Notes: generated by a model not told the origin, from the sequence alone. DNA of 17,834 bases from Candidatus Atribacteria bacterium (GCA_026390275.1 JAPLGF010000130.1:1-17834), one strand, 5' to 3'; shown: positions 6,395 to 14,041, numbered from the stretch's first letter. Numbers and translations are program-made.

Positions 6395-7273
6395 TTAGAA
6401 CCCCTCCCGGGTGCTTTTTCTCATGATACGGAGCAATATGGTGGTGAAGAAAGTAATGATCACCAGGAGAACGATGGCATTGGCAGAAGCACGACCGATC
6501 CAGTTGGTGTGTTGGAAACCCAGCCGGTAAATGTGCATACTCATGAGTTCGGTGGAGTTTCCGGGTCCTCCCTGGGTTAAACCATAGACCACATCAAAGA
6601 TCTTCAAGGAATCAATGGATCGCAGGAGAACGGCGATGAGAATCATGGGTCGAAGGAGAGGAAGAGTCAGATAATAGAAAACCTGGGTGGGGGTCGCTCC
6701 GTCTACGATGGCCGCTTCATATGGCTCCTGCGGGAGAGATTGGAGCCCGGCGTAGAGGATCAGGGTCACGAAGGGAGTCCAGGACCAGATATCCACCATG
6801 ATCACCGACCAGTGCGCATTTTCGAAACCCAGCCAGTTTATTTTCCCAATCAAAAACCAGGAAAGTATGAAGTTCAGAACCCCATACTCGGTATTGATCA
6901 TCAGTTTCCAGATGAGGGAGATGATGGTAGGCGTGATCACCATAGGAATGATTAAAAATGACATCCAGAGCCGTTTCCCTCGAATCCGACGGTTAAAGAG
7001 AAGGGCAATGGCCAAACCGAGCACAAATTCCAGAACCACCGTGAAAACCATGAACAGAAGACTTATCCGCAGGGAATGCCAGAAATCTTTATCCTCCCAA
7101 GCCAGATAGGCGAAATTACTCACTCCCACCAGTGAACGTTTCGACCAGCCCATGGTAAGATCATAATTAGTAAAGCTCACATACCAGAGGAATATGGTGG
7201 GAAATATGACGATAACCACCAGGGTGAGGAGCGAAGGAAGAATAAAGGCATAATGTTCTTTTGATTTTTTCAT
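6395..7273 (-). CDS. CUT1 sugar ABC transporter permease, MalF-like
   Basis: This 292-residue inner-membrane protein is the first half of the CUT1 channel. Six transmembrane segments are visible beginning at FILPSLLTLVVIVIFPTIF. The EAA loop is present (PYEAAIVDGA, from about residue 184, with LPLLRPMI), and the family motif GLTQGGPGNSTE lies near 231-242. I chose the ATG at 7273, which follows GGGAG by 6 bases. A longer reading frame to 7420 would overlap the end of the binding-protein gene and run through the intercistronic hairpin, giving a nonsense N-terminus. The stop codon touches the GTG start of the MalG gene. Confidence 0.93.
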   Translation of the reverse strand: MKKSKEHYAFILPSLLTLVVIVIFPTIFLWYVSFTNYDLTMGWSKRSLVGVSNFAYLAWEDKDFWHSLRISLLFMVFTVVLEFVLGLAIALLFNRRIRGKRLWMSFLIIPMVITPTIISLIWKLMINTEYGVLNFILSWFLIGKINWLGFENAHWSVIMVDIWSWTPFVTLILYAGLQSLPQEPYEAAIVDGATPTQVFYYLTLPLLRPMILIAVLLRSIDSLKIFDVVYGLTQGGPGNSTELMSMHIYRLGFQHTNWIGRASANAIVLLVIITFFTTILLRIMRKSTREGF

Positions 7274-7283
7274 TCGTTTCTCC

Positions 7284-7323
7284 CGGAATCGGGAGAGAGG
7301 AGAACCACTCTCTCCCGATTCCG
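7284..7323 (-). other. Perfect 16-bp stem-loop between CUT1 binding-protein and MalF genes
   Basis: CGGAATCGGGAGAGAG (7284-7299) is the exact reverse complement of the sequence at 7308-7323, with an 8-base loop. It begins 5 bases after the binding-protein stop codon, and its base touches the Shine-Dalgarno of the MalF gene. No U-run follows in the direction of transcription, so simple termination is unlikely. By analogy with the hairpins after malE, it probably stabilises the binding-protein message and limits expression of the permease genes. Confidence 0.85.
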
Positions 7324-7328
7324 ATTGA

Positions 7329-8666
7329 TTATTTCTCAGCCATGATCTTTTCGCAGTCAATCTGTGCCTTATCCAGCGCGTCCTTGGCTGACATGGTTCC
7401 CACCAGGACATCGGAACCATAAGAACCCACCACTTCCAATACCTTCATCAATTTTGGATGGGGAGGAAGCCACATGATTCCATCTTTCACCATGTTGGCT
7501 GCCCGATCAAGCGAGGCCAGCTGAATCGGGAAGGTCCAGTTCTTCTGTACCAGTTCCGGATCACTGTAGATGGATTTTCGAACCGGCGTCCCACCCCGGG
7601 TCACGTAGTCTTTCGCTTTATACTTGCTGGTCATCCAGACGATGAATGCCCAGGCCGCTTCTTTCCGTTTTTGATCGACATCACTGGAGATCCCCACATT
7701 CCAGCCAGCGAGAACGCCATAAGCCCCAGCCGGTCCCTTGGGAGGAGGAACAAAGCCCAGCTTGTCGGTGATCTGGGATTTGGTCGGATCGGTGATCCAA
7801 GGTGTAAGGGCGGTGGAGTCAAACCACATGGCAGTTCGTCCGGAGGTGAAGGCGGAAACCGCTTCTTCATGGGTGTACACGCCGATGTCCGGAGGTCCCT
7901 GCTTTAGAATATCCACGTAGTATTCGAGAGATGCTATGGTCTTCGGATCGTTGACCAAGACTTTCCAGGTCTTCTGATCTAAGAACTGTCCACCCAGCTG
8001 ATACATGACCGTGAGCCAGCCAGAGGCAAAATGAATCCCCTTCTGGGCTCTCATGGCCACACCATAGAGGTCTTTTTCTTTCCCTTTAAAGAACTTGGCT
8101 AAGGTCAGGAAATCGTCCATGGTCTCCGGTGGCTTTTGACCATATTTCTCAAACAGATCCGTCCGATATCCCACGTAACGGGTTTCTCCTGCCACTGGAA
8201 TACCGGTGGTGACTCCGTTGAATTTCCCGATCCCATCCCGATAGGCCGGAAGAATATCTTCATAATCATACCAGGCCGGGGTGAGATTCTTATCGTCGAG
8301 GAGTGGTTTCAGATCAGCCGCCACACCGCTGGGAAAGTATTCCGCCATATTGAAGGCGTCGATGAGGAGAACATCATAAACGCCAGTCTTGGATTCATGT
8401 TCCATGAGGAGTTTCTGGCGGAGCAAACCCTCTTCGATGATATCCCATCTCACTTTGATTCCAGTGAGTTGGGTGAACTCATCCACCATTCCCTGCATGG
8501 CATCGGTGGTGGGATGTGGTACAAAAGCGCAGGTGATGGTTGTTCCATCATACTTCTCTTTGATCATGTTTGCCCAGGTGGCCACATCCGCCGGCATTTC
8601 TGCCATGGCGATGCTGACCATTGAGAGCACCAATAACACCACGAGCGGCATTATCCATTTACGCAT
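7329..8666 (-). CDS. CUT1 extracellular solute-binding protein (family 1)
   Basis: This periplasmic protein binds a sugar, most likely an oligosaccharide or sugar derivative, for the MalF/MalG-type permeases encoded next. Residues 1-22 are a Sec signal peptide ending AMA|E, without a lipobox. The mature protein has the family 1 pattern: MVDEFTQLTGIKVRWDII, YDVLLIDAFNMAEYFPSG, GIPVAGETRYVGYRTDLFEKYG, FTSGRTAMWFDST and GGTPVRKSIYSDPELV (the third quoted short of its full conserved block). The ATG at 8666 follows AAGGGGG by 7 bases. It is 445 residues long, usual for the family. The upstream neighbour is a Gfo/Idh/MocA oxidoreductase 104 bases away on the same strand, which suggests the imported sugar is oxidised or epimerised. 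A 16-bp hairpin follows the gene. Confidence 0.93.
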   Translation of the reverse strand: MRKWIMPLVVLLVLSMVSIAMAEMPADVATWANMIKEKYDGTTITCAFVPHPTTDAMQGMVDEFTQLTGIKVRWDIIEEGLLRQKLLMEHESKTGVYDVLLIDAFNMAEYFPSGVAADLKPLLDDKNLTPAWYDYEDILPAYRDGIGKFNGVTTGIPVAGETRYVGYRTDLFEKYGQKPPETMDDFLTLAKFFKGKEKDLYGVAMRAQKGIHFASGWLTVMYQLGGQFLDQKTWKVLVNDPKTIASLEYYVDILKQGPPDIGVYTHEEAVSAFTSGRTAMWFDSTALTPWITDPTKSQITDKLGFVPPPKGPAGAYGVLAGWNVGISSDVDQKRKEAAWAFIVWMTSKYKAKDYVTRGGTPVRKSIYSDPELVQKNWTFPIQLASLDRAANMVKDGIMWLPPHPKLMKVLEVVGSYGSDVLVGTMSAKDALDKAQIDCEKIMAEK

Positions 8667-8770
8667 GTTTCATCCCCCTTTTCCTTATTTTTTCTACTGA
8701 CTTTCCTGAATCTTTTCTTTTCTCCCCTTTCACCCCCCTCTTATAAAAATGTGAGTGATGTGTTCTATTT

Positions 8771-9799
8771 CTACTTCAGGTTTACCATCACCGGCGTACG
8801 GGACAAAGCGGAATCCATGATGGCCAGAACGGTTCGGCTTACCCGAAAACCATCTTCGAAGCTGGCGATGAATTCCTCTTTCGTTCGGATTTTTTGAATG
8901 AAATCACGGATGCTCTCATGGGCAAACCCCATGGGTTTTCCATGAACCATGGGCATCACCAGGATATCGGGGTGGTCACTCTTCTCTTCTAAGTACCGCT
9001 CAAAGGCCTGATTATTGGTGAGGTCCATGTTGATCATTCCTTTGCTCCCCAGAATATTGAGCTTGATATCATTCCAGTTGGGATGGGTGTTGGGAACAAT
9101 CCAGTTATTCTCGATAGTAGCGATCATCCCATTTTCGAATTCCAGAATACTCTGATAGATATCCGGCACCTTGATTCCCATCTTGACCAATACTTCGGAG
9201 CGGGACACGGAGTAAACCCTTTTCACTTCGCTACCAGAAAGAAAACGTAACGTATCCACGGTATGACTCCCTAAGAACCAGAGGATGGATGATTTCGCCG
9301 CCCAGGGGAGCATGCCGGTAGGGACATAAATGGTATCATTCAGCCGGTAATACATGGAGATGATCTGACCGAGTTTTCCCTGGTCAATATTCTCCTTGGC
9401 GATGACCAGAGGAGGATTCCAGCGAGCATGAAAATCGACCATCACCCGGACTCCTGACTGGTTGTATGCCGTTTTCATGGCCTGCAAGTCATCTTCGTTG
9501 GTGGCTAATGGTTTTTCCAAAAGAATGTCTTTTCCAGCCTCACAAGCGGCAATGAACGGTTCCCGGTGAGCAAAGTCGGGAGTGGCAATTCCCACCGCCT
9601 GAATTTCCTGATCTTTCATCATTTTCTCAACAGAAGTATACCACCGCTTCGCTCCATATTTCTGGGCAATATTTCTGGCTTTTACTTCCACCGTATCACA
9701 GACTGCCACCAACGTGGCAGAGGGATCCGTGGAGTAAATACGGGCATGTGATTCCCCCCAAATCCCCGCACCGATAACCCCAAATCCAATTTTTTCCAT
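8771..9799 (-). CDS. Gfo/Idh/MocA family NAD(P)-dependent oxidoreductase
   Basis: This cytoplasmic enzyme probably oxidises a hydroxyl group of a sugar, inositol or sugar acid using NAD(P). The N-terminal Rossmann fold has GVIGAGIWG (7-15). The family Lys motif is intact (LLEKPLA, Lys96), and the catalytic His-Asp pair is present in GSHTVD (His179, Asp182). The C-terminal alpha/beta domain contains the substrate sheet with the usual GMIATIENNWIVPN region. Its 342 residues are typical. The ATG at 9799 follows GGGAGG by 7 bases. It leads the CUT1 transporter gene cluster, so its substrate is likely the transported sugar or a product of it. The exact substrate cannot be assigned; relatives include myo-inositol and scyllo-inositol dehydrogenases. 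Confidence 0.9.
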   Translation of the reverse strand: MEKIGFGVIGAGIWGESHARIYSTDPSATLVAVCDTVEVKARNIAQKYGAKRWYTSVEKMMKDQEIQAVGIATPDFAHREPFIAACEAGKDILLEKPLATNEDDLQAMKTAYNQSGVRVMVDFHARWNPPLVIAKENIDQGKLGQIISMYYRLNDTIYVPTGMLPWAAKSSILWFLGSHTVDTLRFLSGSEVKRVYSVSRSEVLVKMGIKVPDIYQSILEFENGMIATIENNWIVPNTHPNWNDIKLNILGSKGMINMDLTNNQAFERYLEEKSDHPDILVMPMVHGKPMGFAHESIRDFIQKIRTKEEFIASFEDGFRVSRTVLAIMDSALSRTPVMVNLK

Positions 9800-9831
9800 G
9801 ACGAATCCTCCCTTATCATTGTCTTTCAGGT

Positions 9832-9963
9832 TTAAAATTCAGAACCAAACAGACTCTCCATGACCAGAGCAGCCATCTCTCCCAGCGTCGCGGCCACCGT
9901 CCGGTTATCCACCAGAATGGAACACCCGAACGGAAAGAAATAATGAATAAACAGATTGTCAAT
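9832..9963 (-). pseudogene. C-terminal coding remnant of an unidentified gene
   Basis: A 43-codon open stretch bounded by TAG (9964-9966) and TAA (9832-9834) encodes a protein-like sequence with IHYFFPFGCSILVDNRTVAA and then LGEMAALVMESLFG near its end. It is more GC-rich than the AT-rich bases upstream of it and shows coding-like codon choice. It has no start codon near the beginning; the first ATG is at codon 30. I read it as the 3' end of a deleted gene left in the leader of the oxidoreductase gene. I do not recognise the family. It could also be chance. Confidence 0.35.
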
Positions 9964-9983
9964 CTATAGCTACCTATTCATAG

Positions 9984-10015
9984 TATTATAATACAGAATC
10001 AGAATTATCCTACAA
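9984..10015. promoter_or_regulatory. Shared palindromic -10 region between divergent genes
   Basis: TATTATAATA (9984-9993) is a perfect palindrome and offers a TATAAT on both strands. For the minus strand, TTGTAG (10015-10010) lies 16 bases before TATTAT and could drive the oxidoreductase-CUT1 cluster. For the plus strand, TATAAT at 9987-9992 lies 35 bases before the GHL10 gene, but no good -35 box is placed correctly (TTGTCA at 9956 is 25 bases away). Confidence 0.3.
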
Positions 10016-10027
10016 GGTCGTGATGAT

Positions 10028-11854
10028 ATGAAAAAAAGCATCGTAGTTTTCTTTATGGTTTTCATTCTCTTCACCTGGTTGGCAAAGGAGGGCGACGCTT
10101 CCCTGAAACCGGAATTCCGGGGAGTTTGGGTGGATGTACGAAGTATTCCCTCCACCCAAAAAGGAATCCAGGACCTACTGGATAGACTTCAACACGCTCA
10201 TTTTAATGCCGTTTTGGTGGAAACATTCTACCAGGGGGAAACCATCTATCCTTCACCAATCCTGGCATCACAAGGTCTTTCTCCCCAGATGGCGACGTTT
10301 CGCCAGGCAGTGGTCGATCCCTTGCAAATGTTCATCGAGGAAGCCCATCGCCGCTCCATGCAGGTTCATGCCTGGCTCGACATGTTCTACGTGGGGTTGA
10401 ACACCCCCGGTCCCATACTAACAAAATACCCTCAATGGAGAGCTATAAATAAAGACGGAACGTTTGGTTATATCCAGGGAACAAATCACTTTTTCTGGGC
10501 CTGTCCCATGCATCCCGGGATAGCAGACTTCTACCGATCACTGGTGCGGGAGGTGATCTATGCCTACGATGTGGATGGAATCCTCTTTGATTACCTGCGG
10601 TTCCCCGACCCGACCCTCGCCGATACCTGTTACGCCCCGGAACACCGGGACTCTTTTCGGGCATCTCACGGAGTGGACCCGGCAGAGCTCGATCCGCTCA
10701 AAGATCCGGAAACCTTTCGGGCCTGGAATCGCCTCCGGGCGGAGGCGGTGACCAATCTCCTCTCTCTCCTCTCCCAGGAAGCACATCACCTCAAACCGGG
10801 AATCATCGTCTCCTGCGCAGTGATACCGCGCGGCATGCCCATCGAACTCAACCCGGGATTCCTCCAAGACTGGCCACAATGGGCGGAGAAACGCCTGATC
10901 GATGTCCTGGTGCCCATGACCTATAGTTCCCGGGCCAATGAAATGAAGGGACTCCTGGTCTGGGTGAAAAACTTTCTCCAGGACAATCTACCTGTCTACG
11001 CGGGACTGCAGGGTTTTCAAACGAAAGATCCCCTTGATCTCTCACGCCAGGTCGAAATCGCCCGGGAATCTGGTTCAGCCGGCGAAGCTCTTTTTGCCTA
11101 TCCCCACCTCAATGAAACCATCCTGAAAAATCTCTTGAGCGGACCCTTTCAGGATTCCGTTCTGGCTCCCAACCGTTCATTCCTGCAAGAAAAAATTGCC
11201 CAACATACTTCTCGTCCCATCTCCTACCGGGCACCTCATCCCCGGATGATCCCTGCTCTCTTCACTTCTCATCCAGTTCAGATCGATGGCATTTTGGACG
11301 ATCCTACCTGGTCAGCAGCCGAATGGCAGAATGATTTTACCCTGATCACCGGGGAAGGAAAGGCGACCAAACAAACGAAAATTGCCCTCTGTTACGATCA
11401 GACCAATCTCTACATCGCCTTCTCCATTCTTGATTCTCCCCAATCGCAGACCCAGGCCACCATTGTGGACCGTGACGGTCCGGTTTTTTACGATGACTCG
11501 GTGGAACTCTTCCTGGACCCGGGGTTGACCAGGAGCTTCTACCACCACTTTGCCGTGAATGCGCTGGGGACCCTCTACGACAGCTCTTCCATCAGGGGAG
11601 CTTCCTGGAATGGTAACTGGAAAGCAGCCACCGCGCGGAACGGAGACACCTGGACCGTGGAGCTCTCCCTCCCTTTCTCCGATGTCTCCTCCCGACCACC
11701 GCAGGAAGGAGAACGCTGGGGTATCAATTTTAACCGTACTGCCCTCACCAACGAGGAATTCAGCGGATGGGCTTTCACTCCCGGTACTTTTTTAGCCCCC
11801 TCCTTCTTCGGTATCGTGGAATTCAATCTGGGAAACGCAGTGAGGAGTGAATAG
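10028..11854 (+). CDS. Secreted GHL10 (DUF187)-type glycosidase with C-terminal CBM9-like domain
   Basis: This 608-residue exported protein probably hydrolyses or binds a polysaccharide. Residues 1 to about 24 are a Sec signal peptide (KK, hydrophobic core, cleavage near GDA|S). Residues about 28-365 match the family 10 glycosyl-hydrolase-like domain (PF02638): FRGVWVD at the start, FNAVLVETF, MQVHAWLDMFYVG, VDGILFDYLRFP (182-193, with conserved Asp183 and Asp188), and IDVLVPMTYSS (291-301). Residues about 415-600 form a CBM9-like carbohydrate-binding domain (VQIDGILDDPTWSAAEW, then YDDSVELFLDP). The ATG at 10028 is preceded by only a weak AAGG. It diverges from the oxidoreductase-CUT1 cluster, so the sugar it releases may be the CUT1 substrate. 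Relatives such as YngK are poorly characterised, and the substrate is unknown. Confidence 0.88.
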   Translation: MKKSIVVFFMVFILFTWLAKEGDASLKPEFRGVWVDVRSIPSTQKGIQDLLDRLQHAHFNAVLVETFYQGETIYPSPILASQGLSPQMATFRQAVVDPLQMFIEEAHRRSMQVHAWLDMFYVGLNTPGPILTKYPQWRAINKDGTFGYIQGTNHFFWACPMHPGIADFYRSLVREVIYAYDVDGILFDYLRFPDPTLADTCYAPEHRDSFRASHGVDPAELDPLKDPETFRAWNRLRAEAVTNLLSLLSQEAHHLKPGIIVSCAVIPRGMPIELNPGFLQDWPQWAEKRLIDVLVPMTYSSRANEMKGLLVWVKNFLQDNLPVYAGLQGFQTKDPLDLSRQVEIARESGSAGEALFAYPHLNETILKNLLSGPFQDSVLAPNRSFLQEKIAQHTSRPISYRAPHPRMIPALFTSHPVQIDGILDDPTWSAAEWQNDFTLITGEGKATKQTKIALCYDQTNLYIAFSILDSPQSQTQATIVDRDGPVFYDDSVELFLDPGLTRSFYHHFAVNALGTLYDSSSIRGASWNGNWKAATARNGDTWTVELSLPFSDVSSRPPQEGERWGINFNRTALTNEEFSGWAFTPGTFLAPSFFGIVEFNLGNAVRSE

Positions 11855-11898
11855 ACCCCCATGCCAGGACCCAACTCTGGCGCCTTCAAGGGATGAAA

Positions 11899-11990
11899 AT
11901 ACCCTCCCCTCTCGCCCCTGCTTTTCCCCGGGTAGGAGGGGGGGGCTAACCCCCGTTGGGTGGCAAGGGGAAAAAAGGAAAGGGGGGGAG
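11899..11990. repeat. GC-rich palindromic intergenic sequence, candidate dispersed repeat
   Basis: This stretch lies between the convergent GHL10 and PspC genes. It contains an outer inverted repeat TTTTCCCC (11922-11929) / GGGGAAAA (11967-11974) enclosing GGGGG-CTAA-CCCCC (11941-11954), plus runs of eight G (11938-11945) and seven G (11982-11988). The plus-strand sequence CCCTGCTTTTCCCCGGG (11916-11932) closely matches the minus-strand sequence CCCTGCCTTTCCCCGCGG at 3457-3440. No U-tract marks it as a standard terminator on either strand. The G-runs could form a quadruplex. Confidence 0.45.
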
Positions 11991-12023
11991 ATTCCTTGAG
12001 GAGGGTCATTTTCAGCGTAGTCT

Positions 12024-12452
12024 TTACCGTTTCCGGCCAAAGAGGATCATGATACCGACGATGATGAGAAAAGTTGGAACGGCATATCTCCCAAACCCGG
12101 GTAAAAAGGGGAACCACCAGGAAAAAACATACCGGGCGACCCAGATCACCCCGATAACCACCAGGATCCAGGCCAGGAGCTCCATGTTCCTGCTCCGCCT
12201 GACCTCATCGGCTTTCACTTTTTCCGGAGTCACCTCAATGGTTTTCTCATCCTGCTCTTCCTGTTCCCGTGGTTCTTCCGGGACGATGACCCAGGCAACG
12301 ATATAGGCAACGATACCGGCCCCTCCGGCGAAAAGGAGCGCGACGGTTAGTAGACGGATAATTGTCGGATCTACTTCAAAGTATTTTGCAATACCGGAAC
12401 ATACTCCACCCAGCATCCGGTCCGTTCGTGAACGATAGAGTCTTTTATCCAT
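12024..12452 (-). CDS. PspC-domain membrane protein
   Basis: This is a 142-residue inner-membrane protein with an N-terminal PspC domain (PF04024): LYRSRTDRMLGGVCSGIAKYF at the start (quoted short of the whole domain), DPTIIRLLTVAL, then a membrane segment at about 34-57 ending VAWVIVPEEP. An acidic linker (60-85) follows, then two more membrane segments (about 91-108 and 124-138) and a basic end GRKR. In other bacteria PspC proteins sense envelope stress; here there is no pspA or pspF neighbour, so the role is inferred only as envelope-related. The ATG at 12452 follows GGAGG by 7 bases. It is transcribed on the same strand as the sugar operon ending 135 bases upstream, but has its own likely promoter. 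Confidence 0.88.
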   Translation of the reverse strand: MDKRLYRSRTDRMLGGVCSGIAKYFEVDPTIIRLLTVALLFAGGAGIVAYIVAWVIVPEEPREQEEQDEKTIEVTPEKVKADEVRRSRNMELLAWILVVIGVIWVARYVFSWWFPFLPGFGRYAVPTFLIIVGIMILFGRKR

Positions 12453-12493
12453 ATCATTCCCTCCTGTTCGAATTCAATGAATGCTTGATTTTT

Positions 12494-12502
12494 ATTGTAC
12501 CA
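12494..12502 (-). promoter_or_regulatory. Extended -10 promoter element for the PspC gene
   Basis: On the minus strand TGG TACAAT (12502-12494) forms an extended -10 box about 42 bases before the ATG of the PspC gene. No TTGACA-like -35 box is placed at 16-18 bases. The extended -10 could compensate for this. Confidence 0.4.
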
Positions 12503-12587
12503 TATCTCTCCCCTGACCCTGAAGTTTCCCGGGCTGGAAGCATAAAATGAAGAGGGTATAATGAAGAATAGTGGAATTGATTTCTGT

Positions 12588-14027
12588 TTAAATATTGAGC
12601 TCGGGAATCGCATGAATCATATCCAGATCCTGAATAACATTTTGAATACATCGCTCAATGGACCTCATTCGATACCAGCTCTCCCCCCCTATCACTAATA
12701 AACTCTTCGCCATTTTAAGAAGCTTCCCCAATTCTTTTCGATACCGAAGCCTCCCCTCCCGGTTCATATGCAATGCCAGATAGACCGGAAAAGGGGGATA
12801 CTCGCCAAGGAGCGAATCCAAAAAAAATTCACCTGGTATGGCCCGCTCTTGATGTACCTTTGACCACTGGAAGAGGGTATCAATACCATCCGAATACTTT
12901 TCCGGTAGGTTTGTCAACCGATGGGGAAACGAGTGGTTAAAAAAAGCCATTTCGGCATCATGAAAAAGTTCAACGAAGATTTGCCGTTGCCTGGGATTAT
13001 GGATCTGGTAGATTTCCTCAGCCGCTGCTTCCAGGAGATCCAGGGGCTTTTGATCGACATCCTGAAGAAAACGACCCAAACAAAAGAGCGTCACCTCAGT
13101 ACCAGGATTATTCAAAGGACCGAGATAGAGCTCACAGGAACGGCTTCCGTCCCAATAGAGTTGACGGAGATGGGCAGCCGATCTCAGGAAATAGGGGAGA
13201 AACCAGCGGAGCCGGTCCCATCGCTGGGGGGGATAAATCCAAAATCCCCCCGAGGTACCGTACTGGCAGGGAAGCTGAGCGATGAATTGTTGACGATCCT
13301 TTTCATAAATAAACTGGCCGTGGTTGCCGCCATCGATGAAAATATCGATGGTTCGCCCCAGGTCGAAAACCGAATGAAAGTCTTCGGCTGGGATCCAATC
13401 ACCCCAGGGGAGGTATCCAGAGGTATTGACCAGCAATAACTTTTCAGGCCAGCGGGTTCGGATATAGATGGCAGTTTGTTGGTTCAAACGGTTATAATAG
13501 GCAATATCGTCTTCTTTACTGCAATCCTCACAACGACAGCGTCCTTGATCGGCCACCTCCAGGTGATAGCCATCCACCGCAAAATTTTCTCCCACAAAAT
13601 CGATCACTTTTTCCATCAATACCCGGGCTTTTTCTCGAGACCCACACATGGCTGAAAGATTGGTGCCTCGAACTTCAGGATTATTCCGTATGATGGTGTC
13701 AAATCCCCAGCTATAGACTCCCAGACCATAAATCAGCTCTAAGTTATGAGAGTGGATTGTTTCGATGAGACGATCAACCAGGACTTTTCTATCAGAACTG
13801 ATGACCCTCTCAATATCCTGAGGCCAATCGCGATTGGTTAGAAGTCCAAAAAGATCGATGGCCGTAAAACCCGCCCGATGAATAAATCCCATGGTTTGTT
13901 GAAAATCGCTTATGGTTTGTTGATCGATAATTACGCTCGGCCATTTCTGGCTGGTTATCGGCTCATTGCGAAAATCATTCAACCACACTCCAAAGGCGAT
14001 TCGGTGATGAAAGGCTTTTTTATCCAT
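12588..14027 (-). CDS. Uncharacterised TIM-barrel-like protein, possible glycosidase
   Basis: This 479-residue protein has no signal peptide and is probably cytoplasmic. Its first 270 residues look like a (beta/alpha)8 barrel of the kind seen in glycoside hydrolases: FIHRAGFTAIDLFG (48-61), LELIYGLGVYSWGFD (96-110), then VDGYHLEVADQGRCRCEDC (151-169), LLLVNTSGYLPWGDW and TIDIFIDGGNHG. The segment around Glu157 with the CxCxxC cluster (Cys164, Cys166, Cys169) recalls the barrel of DUF4838 and alpha-glucuronidase-like proteins, where an acidic residue precedes a Cys-rich loop. The C-terminal 200 residues are helical. The gene starts 14 bases after the permease stop and is the last gene of the second CUT2 operon, so it probably acts on the imported sugar. 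I do not recognise a characterised family with certainty. Confidence 0.7.
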   Translation of the reverse strand: MDKKAFHHRIAFGVWLNDFRNEPITSQKWPSVIIDQQTISDFQQTMGFIHRAGFTAIDLFGLLTNRDWPQDIERVISSDRKVLVDRLIETIHSHNLELIYGLGVYSWGFDTIIRNNPEVRGTNLSAMCGSREKARVLMEKVIDFVGENFAVDGYHLEVADQGRCRCEDCSKEDDIAYYNRLNQQTAIYIRTRWPEKLLLVNTSGYLPWGDWIPAEDFHSVFDLGRTIDIFIDGGNHGQFIYEKDRQQFIAQLPCQYGTSGGFWIYPPQRWDRLRWFLPYFLRSAAHLRQLYWDGSRSCELYLGPLNNPGTEVTLFCLGRFLQDVDQKPLDLLEAAAEEIYQIHNPRQRQIFVELFHDAEMAFFNHSFPHRLTNLPEKYSDGIDTLFQWSKVHQERAIPGEFFLDSLLGEYPPFPVYLALHMNREGRLRYRKELGKLLKMAKSLLVIGGESWYRMRSIERCIQNVIQDLDMIHAIPELNI

Positions 14028-14041
14028 ATTCCTTATCCCTT

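Noticed and set aside
7274..7420. N-terminal extension of the MalF frame
   Set aside because: It runs through the hairpin and into the end of the binding-protein gene, and the ATG at 7273 has a good Shine-Dalgarno.
8667..8770. Leader ORF with GTG start before the CUT1 binding-protein gene
   Set aside because: A frame exists but it overlaps the binding-protein start, is Lys/Arg-rich as expected from a purine-rich leader, and its Shine-Dalgarno is poor.
9956..9992. TTGTCA with TATAAT as a promoter for the GHL10 gene
   Set aside because: The spacer is 25 bases, too long for a sigma-70 promoter.
11863..11881. Small hairpin GCCAG/CTGGC after the GHL10 gene as a terminator
   Set aside because: The stem is only 5 bp and no T-run follows.
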